DNA of 64,000 nucleotides from Mucilaginibacter gossypiicola (GTDB taxonomy: Bacteria > Bacteroidota > Bacteroidia > Sphingobacteriales > Sphingobacteriaceae), in contig NZ_FOCL01000002.1 in assembly GCF_900110105.1 (NCBI RefSeq), positions 558,001 to 622,000 of the forward strand. Reading direction: 5' to 3'. Under the pieces are notes generated by a model that was not told where the DNA came from, made no database searches, and saw nothing but the letters and a program-made list of their open reading frames with translations. How positions within the stretch are numbered: the first letter of the stretch is position 1; each line of letters opens with the position of its first letter. Positions 42,651-51,060 of the stretch are shown one piece after another. Both the position numbers and the translations under genes were made by a program.

Positions 42651-43194
42651 CTTGCAAAAAGGCCAAAGGGAAACCATTGGTGCCCCTAAATTTACTATAG
42701 GCCTTGGTTGGGATACAAACAGCTCATCAACAGGCTCGGCTTTTGATTTGGATGCCTCGGTGTTCATCATGGGCGATAACAAAAAAATACTGGCCGACGA
42801 ATTTTTCGTTTTCTATAATAATTCAAAATCTCCGGATGGTGCGGTTGAGCATACCGGCGATAACCTGACCGGTGCCGGCGACGGCGACGATGAGCAAATC
42901 ATTGTCGACCTGTCAAAGATCGACCCGCGTGCTACCGAAATTTGCATTGTAGTAACCATTCACGAGGCCGAAAGCCGCCGCCAGAACTTTGGCCAGGTGC
43001 GCAACTCTTTCGTTCGCATTTTTGACTCGGCTACCAATGTCGATATTTTGAAATATGAGCTGGAAGAAGATTTTTCGATAGAAACCGCCGTTGAGTTTGG
43101 CCGGATCTACAAAAAAGACAATAACTGGAAATTTGAAGCTGTTGGTGCCGGCATGAAGGGTGGCCTGCAGGATTATTTAAACAAATACAACTAA
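42640..43194 (+). CDS. TerD-family protein 3
   Basis: The 184-residue protein is very close to TerD 1: INLQKGQRETIG, FDLDASVFIMGDNKK, GAGDGDDEQIIVDLSKIDP, TIHEAESRRQNFGQV. Its ATG lies 11 bases inside the end of the phosphoribosyltransferase gene, so translation may be coupled. The similarity to copy 1 indicates an internal duplication. Confidence 0.93.
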   Translation: MAINLQKGQRETIGAPKFTIGLGWDTNSSSTGSAFDLDASVFIMGDNKKILADEFFVFYNNSKSPDGAVEHTGDNLTGAGDGDDEQIIVDLSKIDPRATEICIVVTIHEAESRRQNFGQVRNSFVRIFDSATNVDILKYELEEDFSIETAVEFGRIYKKDNNWKFEAVGAGMKGGLQDYLNKYN

Positions 43195-43198
43195 AAAT

Positions 43199-43813
43199 AT
43201 GGCTATCAATCTTCAAAAGGGGCAAAGGATCAGCCTTGAAAAAAGTAACGGCAGCAAACTACAGAATGTATGTGTTGGAATAAACTGGGGCGCCATTGAA
43301 AAGAAAGGCCTGTTTGGTTTTGGTACCACAAAAGAGGCTGTTGACCTTGACGCCAGCTGCATTTTGTATAATGACAGCAAACAACTAATCGATGTGATCT
43401 ATTTCGGTAACCTGCGGTCAAAAGATCACTCCGTAAGGCACAGTGGTGACGACCTTACCGGTGACATGGCCGGTAACGATGGCCTGGACAATGAAGTAAT
43501 CACTGTTGACTTTGGTACGCTGAGCCCGGCCGTTAGCTATGTAGCTTTTGTTTTGAACAGTTTCCGCGGCCAGGATTTTGGTACTATCCCATTTGCGTCT
43601 ATCCGCATTTATGAAGGTACGCCAACCCGTGTTAACGAGATCTTCGCTACCTATGACATTGCGCACAGCAAAGATTTTGCTGGCCACGTATCCATGGTTA
43701 TGGGCGTATTTTACAAAAAGAACGGCGAGTGGAAATTTAACGCCATTGGCGAGCCAACCCGCGACCGCAAGCTGGAAGAAACAGTGAAAACTGTAACTGC
43801 AACCTATTTATAG
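43199..43813 (+). CDS. TerD-family protein 4
   Basis: The 204-residue TerD-domain protein starts INLQKGQRISLEK. VDLDASCILYNDSKQ and GDMAGNDGLDNEVITVDF blocks are present, as is FRGQDFGTIPFASIRIYEGT. The insertion GAIEKKGLFGFGTTKE parallels that of copy 2, so copies 1/3 and 2/4 form two subtypes, each pair alternating. Four bases after copy 3. Confidence 0.92.
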   Translation: MAINLQKGQRISLEKSNGSKLQNVCVGINWGAIEKKGLFGFGTTKEAVDLDASCILYNDSKQLIDVIYFGNLRSKDHSVRHSGDDLTGDMAGNDGLDNEVITVDFGTLSPAVSYVAFVLNSFRGQDFGTIPFASIRIYEGTPTRVNEIFATYDIAHSKDFAGHVSMVMGVFYKKNGEWKFNAIGEPTRDRKLEETVKTVTATYL

Positions 43814-43901
43814 AAGTTAAAAGTCATTGGTCTTAAGTATTAAGCCTGATGGCTTTTAACATGAACTAATTAAGTACTACTAAATCATTAACAATAAGAT
43901 T

Positions 43902-45068
43902 ATGGAAAGTGCACCAAACAATGATGAACTAAATCTGAATATACCACCGCTGATCACTCCAACCAACCTGGATATTCCAGCGGCAGCTTCACAGGCCAGC
44001 AATGTGCCGATGAAGGTAGATAAGCAGGGGAATGTAAACCTTGATGCTATACCAAGCCAGGATCTGCAAAAGTATGGTGACATGGGCAAGGATATCAATC
44101 CGGCCGATGTTAACTCGATATTAAACTACGGTGTTGAGGTACAAAACTCAATGGAGAAATACAGCAACAACTTTCTTACTTCGGTACGTACCTATAACTC
44201 GGGCGAAGTAGGCGGACTGATTAACGAGTTGCTTACCGAGCTTAACTATATTGACGTTGACGAGCTGAACCAAAACGCGTTCACCTCATTCATATCACAT
44301 ATCCCCTTCATGAAAAAGCTGGTTGTTGATACCAAAAAGCTTTTCCAGAAATACGATACAGTGGTTAACAATATTGATAAGATCACCAATAAGATCAAGG
44401 CTGGTCGCGTTAACTCTCTGAAGGATAACAGCTCGCTGCAAACCATGTTTGACAGCAACGTTACCTACATTAAGCAAATGGAAGACCTCATCATTGCCGG
44501 ACAGCTCAAATACAATGAACTTAACGAAAAGCTGGCTGTGATGGACGGTAACCCAACAGGTTACCAGGATTATGAAATTGCCGATCTGCGCGATTTTGTA
44601 AACCGTTTGGATAAACGCCTTGCCGACCTGAAAGTAGTTCGTTTTATCATGCTGCAATCACTGGCCCAGATCCGTGTGGTGCAGAACAATAATACCACCA
44701 TTGCCGAAAAAGCACAGTCTATCGTATCAACCACTATCCCGGTTTGGAAAAACCAGCTTACCATAGCTGTAGCGCTCAACCGTCAAAAGGAGAACGTGGA
44801 AATGCAGAAAAAAATCTCGGATACTACCAATACCATTTTACAAAAGAATGCCGAGATGCTGAAACAAAACAGCATTGACGTAGCCCGTGAAAATGAAAAA
44901 ACGGTAGTGTCATTAGATACCCTGAAAAAGACTACCTCATCGCTCATTGAAACCCTTACCGAGGTTAAACGCATTCACGACGAAGGCACAGCCAACCGCC
45001 GTACCCTGAATACCGAGCTCCAAAACCTGGAAACAGAGTTGAAGAAAACGGTAACGAGTGTGAGTTAA
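43902..45068 (+). CDS. telA: TelA-type toxic anion resistance protein
   Basis: The 388-residue, largely helical cytosolic protein of the TelA/KlaA family is associated with resistance to tellurite and related stress. It has an N-terminal Pro/Asn-rich segment, then long coiled-coil-forming helices, with LRTYNSGEVGGLINELL-like sequence near 95 and VARENEKTVVSLDTLKKTTSSL near 330 (in parts). It lies 88 bases after TerD 4 and is the last gene of the cluster. Confidence 0.93.
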   Translation: MESAPNNDELNLNIPPLITPTNLDIPAAASQASNVPMKVDKQGNVNLDAIPSQDLQKYGDMGKDINPADVNSILNYGVEVQNSMEKYSNNFLTSVRTYNSGEVGGLINELLTELNYIDVDELNQNAFTSFISHIPFMKKLVVDTKKLFQKYDTVVNNIDKITNKIKAGRVNSLKDNSSLQTMFDSNVTYIKQMEDLIIAGQLKYNELNEKLAVMDGNPTGYQDYEIADLRDFVNRLDKRLADLKVVRFIMLQSLAQIRVVQNNNTTIAEKAQSIVSTTIPVWKNQLTIAVALNRQKENVEMQKKISDTTNTILQKNAEMLKQNSIDVARENEKTVVSLDTLKKTTSSLIETLTEVKRIHDEGTANRRTLNTELQNLETELKKTVTSVS

Positions 45069-45091
45069 ATGGCCGCAAGGCAATAAATAAC

Positions 45092-45186
45092 CGTCATTGC
45101 GAGGTACGAAGCAATCCCAAACTATACAGGGCGAACCTATAAAGTCGCTCTGCTAATCGGGGATTGCTTCGTACCTCGCAATGACG
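45092..45186. repeat. CGTCATTGCGAGG palindromic element, copy 6
   Basis: The ends are CGTCATTGCGAGGTACGAAG and CTTCGTACCTCGCAATGACG, a perfect 20-bp inversion. Confidence 0.85.
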
Positions 45187-45211
45187 TTTTTATAAGAAAC
45201 AAAATCTTCTC

Positions 45212-45844
45212 TCACCCAACCACAACCTGCCTCTTCCCATACCTGTTTATAACCTCGGCCAAAATCAAATTAGGCACCCAGCTAAAAAAGGCAATGATGA
45301 GGTAGTTATTATGAAAATTTACGCCGTTACCCAGTACGGTGAACAGCCAGATATAAAACCGTAAGGTAACCGCACCAAAGGCAAGGGCATAACTGCGGTT
45401 CATCATTTTAATGTGATCATCTATCCGGCCGTTTTTTACCAATAGGAATGCTGCTAATGTAAAAACTACCCAAAGCGTATTTTGCAGCAGGAACGATATA
45501 AACACACCCGTACCGCGGTTTATAAAAAGTGTCATCACGTAGGCACCCGGCGCGGCAAAAAACAAAACGCCGAACACATACAGCTTTCCTAATGCCCGGT
45601 GAAGCGCTTTGTTATTGTAAACCTTTTTTGAAAACTGAAAGAATCCGGCAAGCAGGATAACGCTGCTGCCTATAATATGGCAATAAAAAGCGGGCAGATA
45701 CCACCCGGTTTTAACAGCCGCTTCCTTAATATGCAAAAAGTAGGAATCATGATTAAAATCCCAGTACTGAGCAAATGTACCGGCACACAATATCAACACC
45801 CAGAAAAAGGCAAAATATCTTAATATGCGACCGGTAATGCTCAT
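45212..45844 (-). CDS. DUF2306-type membrane protein
   Basis: The 210-residue protein has about six hydrophobic helices and DUF2306-like motifs: HIIGSSVILLAGFFQFSKK, HRALGKLYVFGV and HIKMMNRSYALAFGAVTLR. Function unknown. Its ATG overlaps the stop of the WG-repeat protein by 4 bases. Confidence 0.85.
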   Translation of the reverse strand: MSITGRILRYFAFFWVLILCAGTFAQYWDFNHDSYFLHIKEAAVKTGWYLPAFYCHIIGSSVILLAGFFQFSKKVYNNKALHRALGKLYVFGVLFFAAPGAYVMTLFINRGTGVFISFLLQNTLWVVFTLAAFLLVKNGRIDDHIKMMNRSYALAFGAVTLRFYIWLFTVLGNGVNFHNNYLIIAFFSWVPNLILAEVINRYGKRQVVVG

Positions 45845-47742
45845 TTAGCAGCAAGTACTTTGGGCGCTATCACCGGCAATCCCTTTAGTTTCTGGTCTAT
45901 CCACTGGATGTTATATTTATCAATCTCAGTTAGCGAGTCCTGAACGCTGGCATTTTCCGGTTTGTACTGATCATAAAACTGCTGCGTGAAAACATCCGTC
46001 CAGCGCTTGTCTTTAAACTTGTAGTTATAGTCGGCGTAGATCTCGTTTTTCATATACCTTAATGTTTCGGATGAAATTGGCCCTCCACCTGAAGTTTTAT
46101 ATTTCTCGTCAACAACTTTACCGTAAACGTAACATCCATTGATAAAATGGTCGTCCATTTTTTGGTATTTTGTAAAAGCAAAAACTCTTTTAGTTTTTAT
46201 CGCCTCTTTTACCTTGCCATTTCCAAGTTTAAGAAAATGAAATACAGGCAGCTCATCAATAAATGTATGATTATAGAGTTCGATATTAGCAGTGGTTGTA
46301 ACTTTTACCTCCAGCAGCGAATCGCTGATTGCATTAATATTATACTCGTTGCAGCTTCCGCTTATTTCGTTGCCGCCTTCTTCGGTGTTAATATCAGTGT
46401 TGATTTCATAGCTATAAATCTTGTTGCTTTTGTCATCTATCAAGATTATGTTGTTGGTATCATAGAATTCGGCGCGGCCACCAATAAAGTAATCGCGAAT
46501 AGAATAATAAGCAGTTTGCAACCAGCTATTATTTTCGGCAGATACTTTTACCGGCAACGCTTTCGCTTTTACCATATATTGCGAGCTTGTTGCTACAAAG
46601 TCAACATGCTTACGCAGTGGGTTTTTAAATTCATGCACTTTTCGAATCAACCCGAGATCAACAAGATATGAAGGAGGAAGATAAATACTGCCGTGCTGCT
46701 CGCGCGAGTTAAACTCGGTAATATCACCGGCCGGGCTCTTGGTTAATGTAAATGAGTTTGGTTGCTTAAGTTTTGAAAACAGCTCGCTGATTTTAATTTC
46801 GGCTTTTTCGGATACAGAATAATCGTTTTTTAACCAAAAGTATTCATCGCCTTTTCTTAATGCGGCAAGGTTTTCGGTATCATTAACCGGAAATATCTGG
46901 TCATATTCAACGGGAATTACAACTTTGCCACTAAGGTCATAAAAACCCCGCTTACGATCTTTTTCAACTTCAATAAGATCAGGGAACGTGCCGCTGATGT
47001 TATGAATAAGGTCATATTCAGCAGGGATTACTTCTTTATAATCGGGGCCGATTAATCCCATTTTATATGTTTTGGCAGTATCCTTCATTAAGTTATAATA
47101 ATCCCACTTCCCCTTTACTACATAAAAATATGTCTGTTTCTTTAAATGGGTAAACCATATTACGCTATCATATTTAGCGAATAAGTTGCCTGCATCTAAG
47201 AATGCTTTCAGTGTTTCGGGGCTGTAAATCTCTTTATCTGTATATTTTTTCGCCCACGCGGTATTACGGTAAGCTATATAATCATTCATAAAATTACGGG
47301 CATCTGCCTGGTAGATGCTGAGTTTGTTTTGCTCGTTTTTTTGAATGGTAAAAGTTATGCCGGAATGCCTTGTATCCAGATGCTGCTCGCTAAAGGTAAC
47401 AGGAACAACAGCTGTGGCGAGTTGAGGATTGATCTGCGTAATTTCGGCCTGCTCTACATTCAGCTCTATGTTAAAAGATACATCTTCTTCGTCGCTTTTT
47501 TGCTGTTTGTTGATTAGGGTTGTTATTAATTTATTTATAGGTTCAGATGTTTGCTTATCGGCAAAATAACTCATCAATGAATCGCGATTGCCTTTTATAA
47601 CCTGAGCTTTGAATGCTTTTAAAAAGTTGCTTATTTCATTGCTGCTGGTTGACAATCTGGGTTTTCCTTTGAATAAAAAGTATCCGCCAACGGCTAAAAT
47701 AACTACAGCCACAGCAATAACGAGGATAGGTTTGGTTTTCAT
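45841..47742 (-). CDS. Membrane-anchored WG-repeat/YARHG protein
   Basis: From the ATG at 47742 it has 633 residues; the frame could extend to 47775. An N-terminal membrane anchor (KPILVIAVAVVILAVGGYFLF in parts) is followed by a helical NTF2-like or DUF-type stretch. Two WG-like repeats occur near residues 225-285 (GLIGPDYKEVIPAEYDLI, RGFYDLSGKVVIPVEYDQI). The C-terminus has a YARHG-type domain (LRYMKNEIYADYNYKFKDK) near residue 575. Such domains suggest extracytoplasmic binding of peptidoglycan or protein. It is translationally coupled to the DUF2306 protein downstream. No close family known to me. Confidence 0.75.
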   Translation of the reverse strand: MKTKPILVIAVAVVILAVGGYFLFKGKPRLSTSSNEISNFLKAFKAQVIKGNRDSLMSYFADKQTSEPINKLITTLINKQQKSDEEDVSFNIELNVEQAEITQINPQLATAVVPVTFSEQHLDTRHSGITFTIQKNEQNKLSIYQADARNFMNDYIAYRNTAWAKKYTDKEIYSPETLKAFLDAGNLFAKYDSVIWFTHLKKQTYFYVVKGKWDYYNLMKDTAKTYKMGLIGPDYKEVIPAEYDLIHNISGTFPDLIEVEKDRKRGFYDLSGKVVIPVEYDQIFPVNDTENLAALRKGDEYFWLKNDYSVSEKAEIKISELFSKLKQPNSFTLTKSPAGDITEFNSREQHGSIYLPPSYLVDLGLIRKVHEFKNPLRKHVDFVATSSQYMVKAKALPVKVSAENNSWLQTAYYSIRDYFIGGRAEFYDTNNIILIDDKSNKIYSYEINTDINTEEGGNEISGSCNEYNINAISDSLLEVKVTTTANIELYNHTFIDELPVFHFLKLGNGKVKEAIKTKRVFAFTKYQKMDDHFINGCYVYGKVVDEKYKTSGGGPISSETLRYMKNEIYADYNYKFKDKRWTDVFTQQFYDQYKPENASVQDSLTEIDKYNIQWIDQKLKGLPVIAPKVLAAK

Positions 47743-47893
47743 ACTACCAAGGTAACGTATTTTTTGAAATAGCAAAAGCAGGTTAAATCCCTTAAAAACA
47801 GACCAATAAATATTAATTATATCGCATTAAAATTATATAGTTAAAATCTATACAACATCAATTATTAGTATTCGGGCAGCGGCTTTTAATTTC

Positions 47894-47901
47894 TATATTT
47901 G
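47894..47901 (+). promoter_or_regulatory. -7 box of the peroxiredoxin gene
   Basis: TATATTTG (47894-47901), with TTCG 19 bases upstream at 47871-47874 as an imperfect -33. It predicts a short 5' UTR of about 24 bases. Confidence 0.6.
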
Positions 47902-47928
47902 CATAAACATTAAAAGAAATATCAAAAT

Positions 47929-48474
47929 ATGTTAACCATAGGACAAAAATTCCCCGAATTTTCTAAAACAGCAGTAGTAAGCCTTGAAAAAGGTAAAGAG
48001 TTTGAAACCCTTACTTCTGAGTATTTAACCAACGATGATAACGTTTGGACTGTAATGTTCTGGTGGCCAAAAGACTTCACTTTTGTTTGCCCTACTGAAA
48101 TTGCTGAATTCAACAAAAACTTTGGCGAATTCCGCGACCGTGAAACCCGTTTGATCGGTGCTTCTACCGACTCTGAGTTTGTTCACGCTGCATGGAGAAG
48201 AGATCACGACGATCTGCGTGATTTGAAATTCCCTATGCTTGCTGATACTTCAAAATCATTGGCTGAAGACCTGGGTATTTTAGAGCCAACTGAAAAAATT
48301 GCTTACCGTGCTACTTTCATCGTTGACCCACAAGGTATCATCCGTTGGGTATCAGTTAACGACCTGAGCGTTGGCCGTAACGTGAAAGAAGTATTACGTG
48401 TACTTGATGGTTTACAAACTGACGAGCTTTGTCCTTGCAACTGGGAAAAAGGTCAGGAAACTTTAACTGTATAA
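47929..48474 (+). CDS. AhpC/TSA-family peroxiredoxin
   Basis: The 181-residue thiol peroxidase carries peroxidatic Cys54 in TFVCPTEIAEF and a resolving Cys at 168 or 170 (ELCPCNW). GASTDSEFVHAAWRR and ATFIVDPQGIIRW are further AhpC-type blocks. It is of the 2-Cys type with the WPKDFTFVCPTE motif. An AhpD-like gene follows after a hairpin element and likely supplies reducing equivalents. Confidence 0.94.
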   Translation: MLTIGQKFPEFSKTAVVSLEKGKEFETLTSEYLTNDDNVWTVMFWWPKDFTFVCPTEIAEFNKNFGEFRDRETRLIGASTDSEFVHAAWRRDHDDLRDLKFPMLADTSKSLAEDLGILEPTEKIAYRATFIVDPQGIIRWVSVNDLSVGRNVKEVLRVLDGLQTDELCPCNWEKGQETLTV

Positions 48475-48492
48475 TCATATAACAGATAATTG

Positions 48493-48526
48493 TCCCCGTA
48501 CTGGATTTCGGTGCGGGGATTTTTTA
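48493..48526 (+). terminator. Peroxiredoxin terminator
   Basis: TCCCCGTAC pairs with GTGCGGGGA around 9 bases, followed by TTTTTT. Confidence 0.8.
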
Positions 48527-48549
48527 CACCCTTTTTTAAGTGTTTTATA

Positions 48550-48645
48550 TGTAGAGACGCATAATTGCGTCTCTCGTAGGACAAGCCGCCTGCAATATTC
48601 GCCTCCGTAATTTGCATGCGGGAGACGCAATTATGCGTCTCTACA
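48550..48645. repeat. GAGACGCAATTATGCGTCTC double hairpin element
   Basis: Each 24-bp arm (TGTAGAGACGCATAATTGCG then TCTC) is the exact reverse complement of the other. Each arm is itself nearly palindromic, so a cruciform with nested hairpins is possible. This repeat type is known from several Bacteroidota. It lies between two redox genes and overlaps a possible N-terminal extension of the second, arguing against that extension. Confidence 0.85.
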
Positions 48646-48671
48646 GGAAAATAAAAAATAACCCAAAAAAA

Positions 48672-49256
48672 ATGAACGAAAGTACCGAAGTGATCCAGGA
48701 GATACTTGAAAGTATCGGATTAGATAAAAGCTACCGCACCGCGAGCCTTACCCTTTTAGAAACAGGCGAATCACGCTACCTGCGTGATCTGAAGCTGAAC
48801 TTTACCAGTACCCTTACCTCGGCACATCTAACCAACAAAGAATGCGCCCTGTTGGGTTTAGCTACTGCGGCTAACAACAATAACATACCGCTTATCAATT
48901 ACTTCACCAAATACGCTAAAGAAAACGAGGCTACCGATGCCGAAATTGGCGAAGCTGTTGGCTGTGCATCATTACTGGCATCAAATAATATATTTTACCG
49001 TTTCAGGCATTTTACCCAAAAGGAAAAATACACCCAGATCCCTGCCCGTATCCGCATGCAGCTCATGATGAAACCTGTTACCGGTAAAGAGTTTTTTGAA
49101 CTGGCCAGTTTAGCTGTATCAGCAATTAACGGCTGCGAGATGTGCGTGAATGCACACGAGGATTCGCTTATAAAATTAGGCACTACCGAAGAGCGTATTT
49201 TTGATGCCGTACGTATAGCATCGTTAATTACAGCTACCGGTAAAATTATATTTTAA
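48672..49256 (+). CDS. AhpD-like carboxymuconolactone decarboxylase-family protein
   Basis: 194 residues from the ATG at 48672 (MNESTEVIQEIL); a longer frame would begin inside the hairpin element. The redox-active motif CEMCVNAHE (Cys155, Cys158, His162) marks it as an AhpD-like peroxidase reductase. The two-half helical architecture is typical. It is paired with the AhpC-type peroxiredoxin upstream. Confidence 0.88.
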   Translation: MNESTEVIQEILESIGLDKSYRTASLTLLETGESRYLRDLKLNFTSTLTSAHLTNKECALLGLATAANNNNIPLINYFTKYAKENEATDAEIGEAVGCASLLASNNIFYRFRHFTQKEKYTQIPARIRMQLMMKPVTGKEFFELASLAVSAINGCEMCVNAHEDSLIKLGTTEERIFDAVRIASLITATGKIIF

Positions 49257-49280
49257 CAAGCATAACTTATTTTAGCAATG

Positions 49281-49316
49281 AAAAAGGCATGAAACTATAA
49301 AATTTCATGCCTTTTT
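49281..49316 (+). terminator. Terminator after the AhpD-like gene
   Basis: AAAAAGGCATGAAA pairs perfectly with TTTCATGCCTTTTT around an 8-base loop. Confidence 0.88.
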
Positions 49317-49473
49317 CATAAATAGTATTTTATTGCCCAATAAAATTTGCGTTTTTTAATTAAAATCCAGTAAATTTATACCTTAAGATTAAACAAACCC
49401 TGTTCGCAATATTTAAATATGTTGTTTATGCAGGGCGAGTAACTTAAATTTTAATTGTTAATTTTTTTTGGGG

Positions 49474-49504
49474 AAAGCCGTTCCGGTAATAGTGGAACGG
49501 CTTT
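49474..49504 (-). terminator. Hairpin after the efflux operon
   Basis: AAAGCCGTTCC pairs perfectly with GGAACGGCTTT around 9 bases. The minus strand reads TTTCCCC after the stem, so the T-tract is weak in the operon's direction; the plus strand has TTTTAT. It may work in either direction. Confidence 0.65.
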
Positions 49505-49511
49505 TATCATT

Positions 49512-51056
49512 TTAGTGCGAATCGGCAACAGCTTTGAGCTTTTTAAATGGCTGCAAATAAAGCAGCGGTATCGAAAACAACATCACCAACCCCGAAATCC
49601 AGTAAGCATCGTCATAAGTTAGCAACAGCGTTTGCCTTGTAACCATACCTTCTATAGCCTGGTAAGCCATGTGGGTAGCATCAATCATCGATTTACCTTT
49701 GGCCATAAACCCTTGCGTAAGCATATGCAAGCGATCATTGAAAGGATTATTGTACGGGTTGATGTTCACCAGCAGGTTGTTACGGTGTACGCCCTGGCGT
49801 ATGTGGATTAGTGTGGTTAGTGTTGCTATCCCAAACGAACCGCCCAACTGACGCATCATGTTGTTCAAGCCCGACCCCTGACCTAATTCAGGGCCTTTCA
49901 AATCGGCCATAGCCAACGTAGTAAGCGGTACGAATAATAAAGCCATACCTACACCACGGATCAATAAAGGCACTAACACGTCTTTTTCGCCCGTAGCCAG
50001 CGTTGAATTACTGAGCATGTGTGTAAATACATAAAACAGGAACATGCCCGCTGTGGCCATAAATTGGGCCGGAATACCCTTATTAAGCATCTTACCTATA
50101 AATGGCATCATCACAATGGTACACAAACCACCCGGGAACAATAGCTCACCTGTTTGCTGGGCGTTAAAGCCAAGCAGGTTTTGACAAAACACAGGGAACA
50201 CGAACACCGAGCCGTACAAACCAAACCCAAGTATAAACGACGTGAACATCCCCACGGCAAAACTTCGATGCCGCAAAATGCTGAAGTTTACTATCGGGTG
50301 CTCTGTACTCATTTCGCGCCAAATGAACAATATGGTTCCTAATACGGCCGATATAGTTAATACCAGGATGTACGGTTTAGCAAACCAGTCTTCGCTTTCG
50401 CCTTTTTCCAATACAGTTTGTAAACTGCCTACCGCAACAGCCAGCAGGATAATACCCCACCAGTCAACCGGTTTGCCTTTGGCATCCTTGGGCGTTTCCC
50501 GCACGAAGGTGTAAGTACAAAATGCGGCTAACGCACCCACAGGTATATTTACGTAAAAGATCCATGGCCATGAGTAGTTTTCAACAATCCAGCCACCAAT
50601 AGTAGGGCCTACTGTTGGGCCTACAACCGCTCCCAAACCAAATAAAGCGGTTGCTGTGCCTATCTGCTCACGGGGCCAGGTTTCAAGCAATATAGCCTGG
50701 GCAGTTGAAATCAAACCACCACCGGCAATACCCTGAATAATCCTGAACAATACCAGCTCATCCATGCTGTGCGCGTTACCACATAAAAATGATACGATGG
50801 TAAACACAATGATAGATGCCATGAAATAATTTTTACGCCCAAAACGGCCGCCCAGCCAACCCGACATGGGCAATATGATCACGTTTGCTACCGCATACCC
50901 GGTAACTACCCAGGCCACATCCTCAAGGGTTGCGCCAAGGTTACCCTGTATGTGAGGCAACGCTACGTTAACGATAGTGGTATCAATCAGCTCCAGTAAC
51001 GAAGCTGTGATCACCGTGATGGTGATGATCCACTTTTTAAAGCCAGTTTCAGCCAT
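49512..51056 (-). CDS. DHA2-family (EmrB/QacA) drug efflux permease
   Basis: The 514-residue inner membrane major facilitator has about 14 hydrophobic helices. Motif A is seen as GWLGGRFGRKNYF near residue 70; motif C as GLGAVVGPTVGPTIGGWIVE near 150; the N-terminus has LLELIDTTIVNVALPHIQGN, typical for DHA2. It exports drugs as a proton antiporter and couples to the adjacent EmrA-type adaptor and TolC-type channel. It lies 4 bases after the adaptor gene. Confidence 0.95.
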   Translation of the reverse strand: MAETGFKKWIITITVITASLLELIDTTIVNVALPHIQGNLGATLEDVAWVVTGYAVANVIILPMSGWLGGRFGRKNYFMASIIVFTIVSFLCGNAHSMDELVLFRIIQGIAGGGLISTAQAILLETWPREQIGTATALFGLGAVVGPTVGPTIGGWIVENYSWPWIFYVNIPVGALAAFCTYTFVRETPKDAKGKPVDWWGIILLAVAVGSLQTVLEKGESEDWFAKPYILVLTISAVLGTILFIWREMSTEHPIVNFSILRHRSFAVGMFTSFILGFGLYGSVFVFPVFCQNLLGFNAQQTGELLFPGGLCTIVMMPFIGKMLNKGIPAQFMATAGMFLFYVFTHMLSNSTLATGEKDVLVPLLIRGVGMALLFVPLTTLAMADLKGPELGQGSGLNNMMRQLGGSFGIATLTTLIHIRQGVHRNNLLVNINPYNNPFNDRLHMLTQGFMAKGKSMIDATHMAYQAIEGMVTRQTLLLTYDDAYWISGLVMLFSIPLLYLQPFKKLKAVADSH

Positions 51057-51060
51057 AATA

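Noticed and set aside
36685..45068. Ter cluster considered as part of a prophage or integrated element
   Set aside because: No integrase, tRNA junction or phage genes are seen, and codon use and repeats look like the neighbouring chromosome.
46147..46671. 174-codon open frame opposite the WG-repeat protein gene
   Set aside because: Shadow of the minus-strand gene; no start signal or family pattern.
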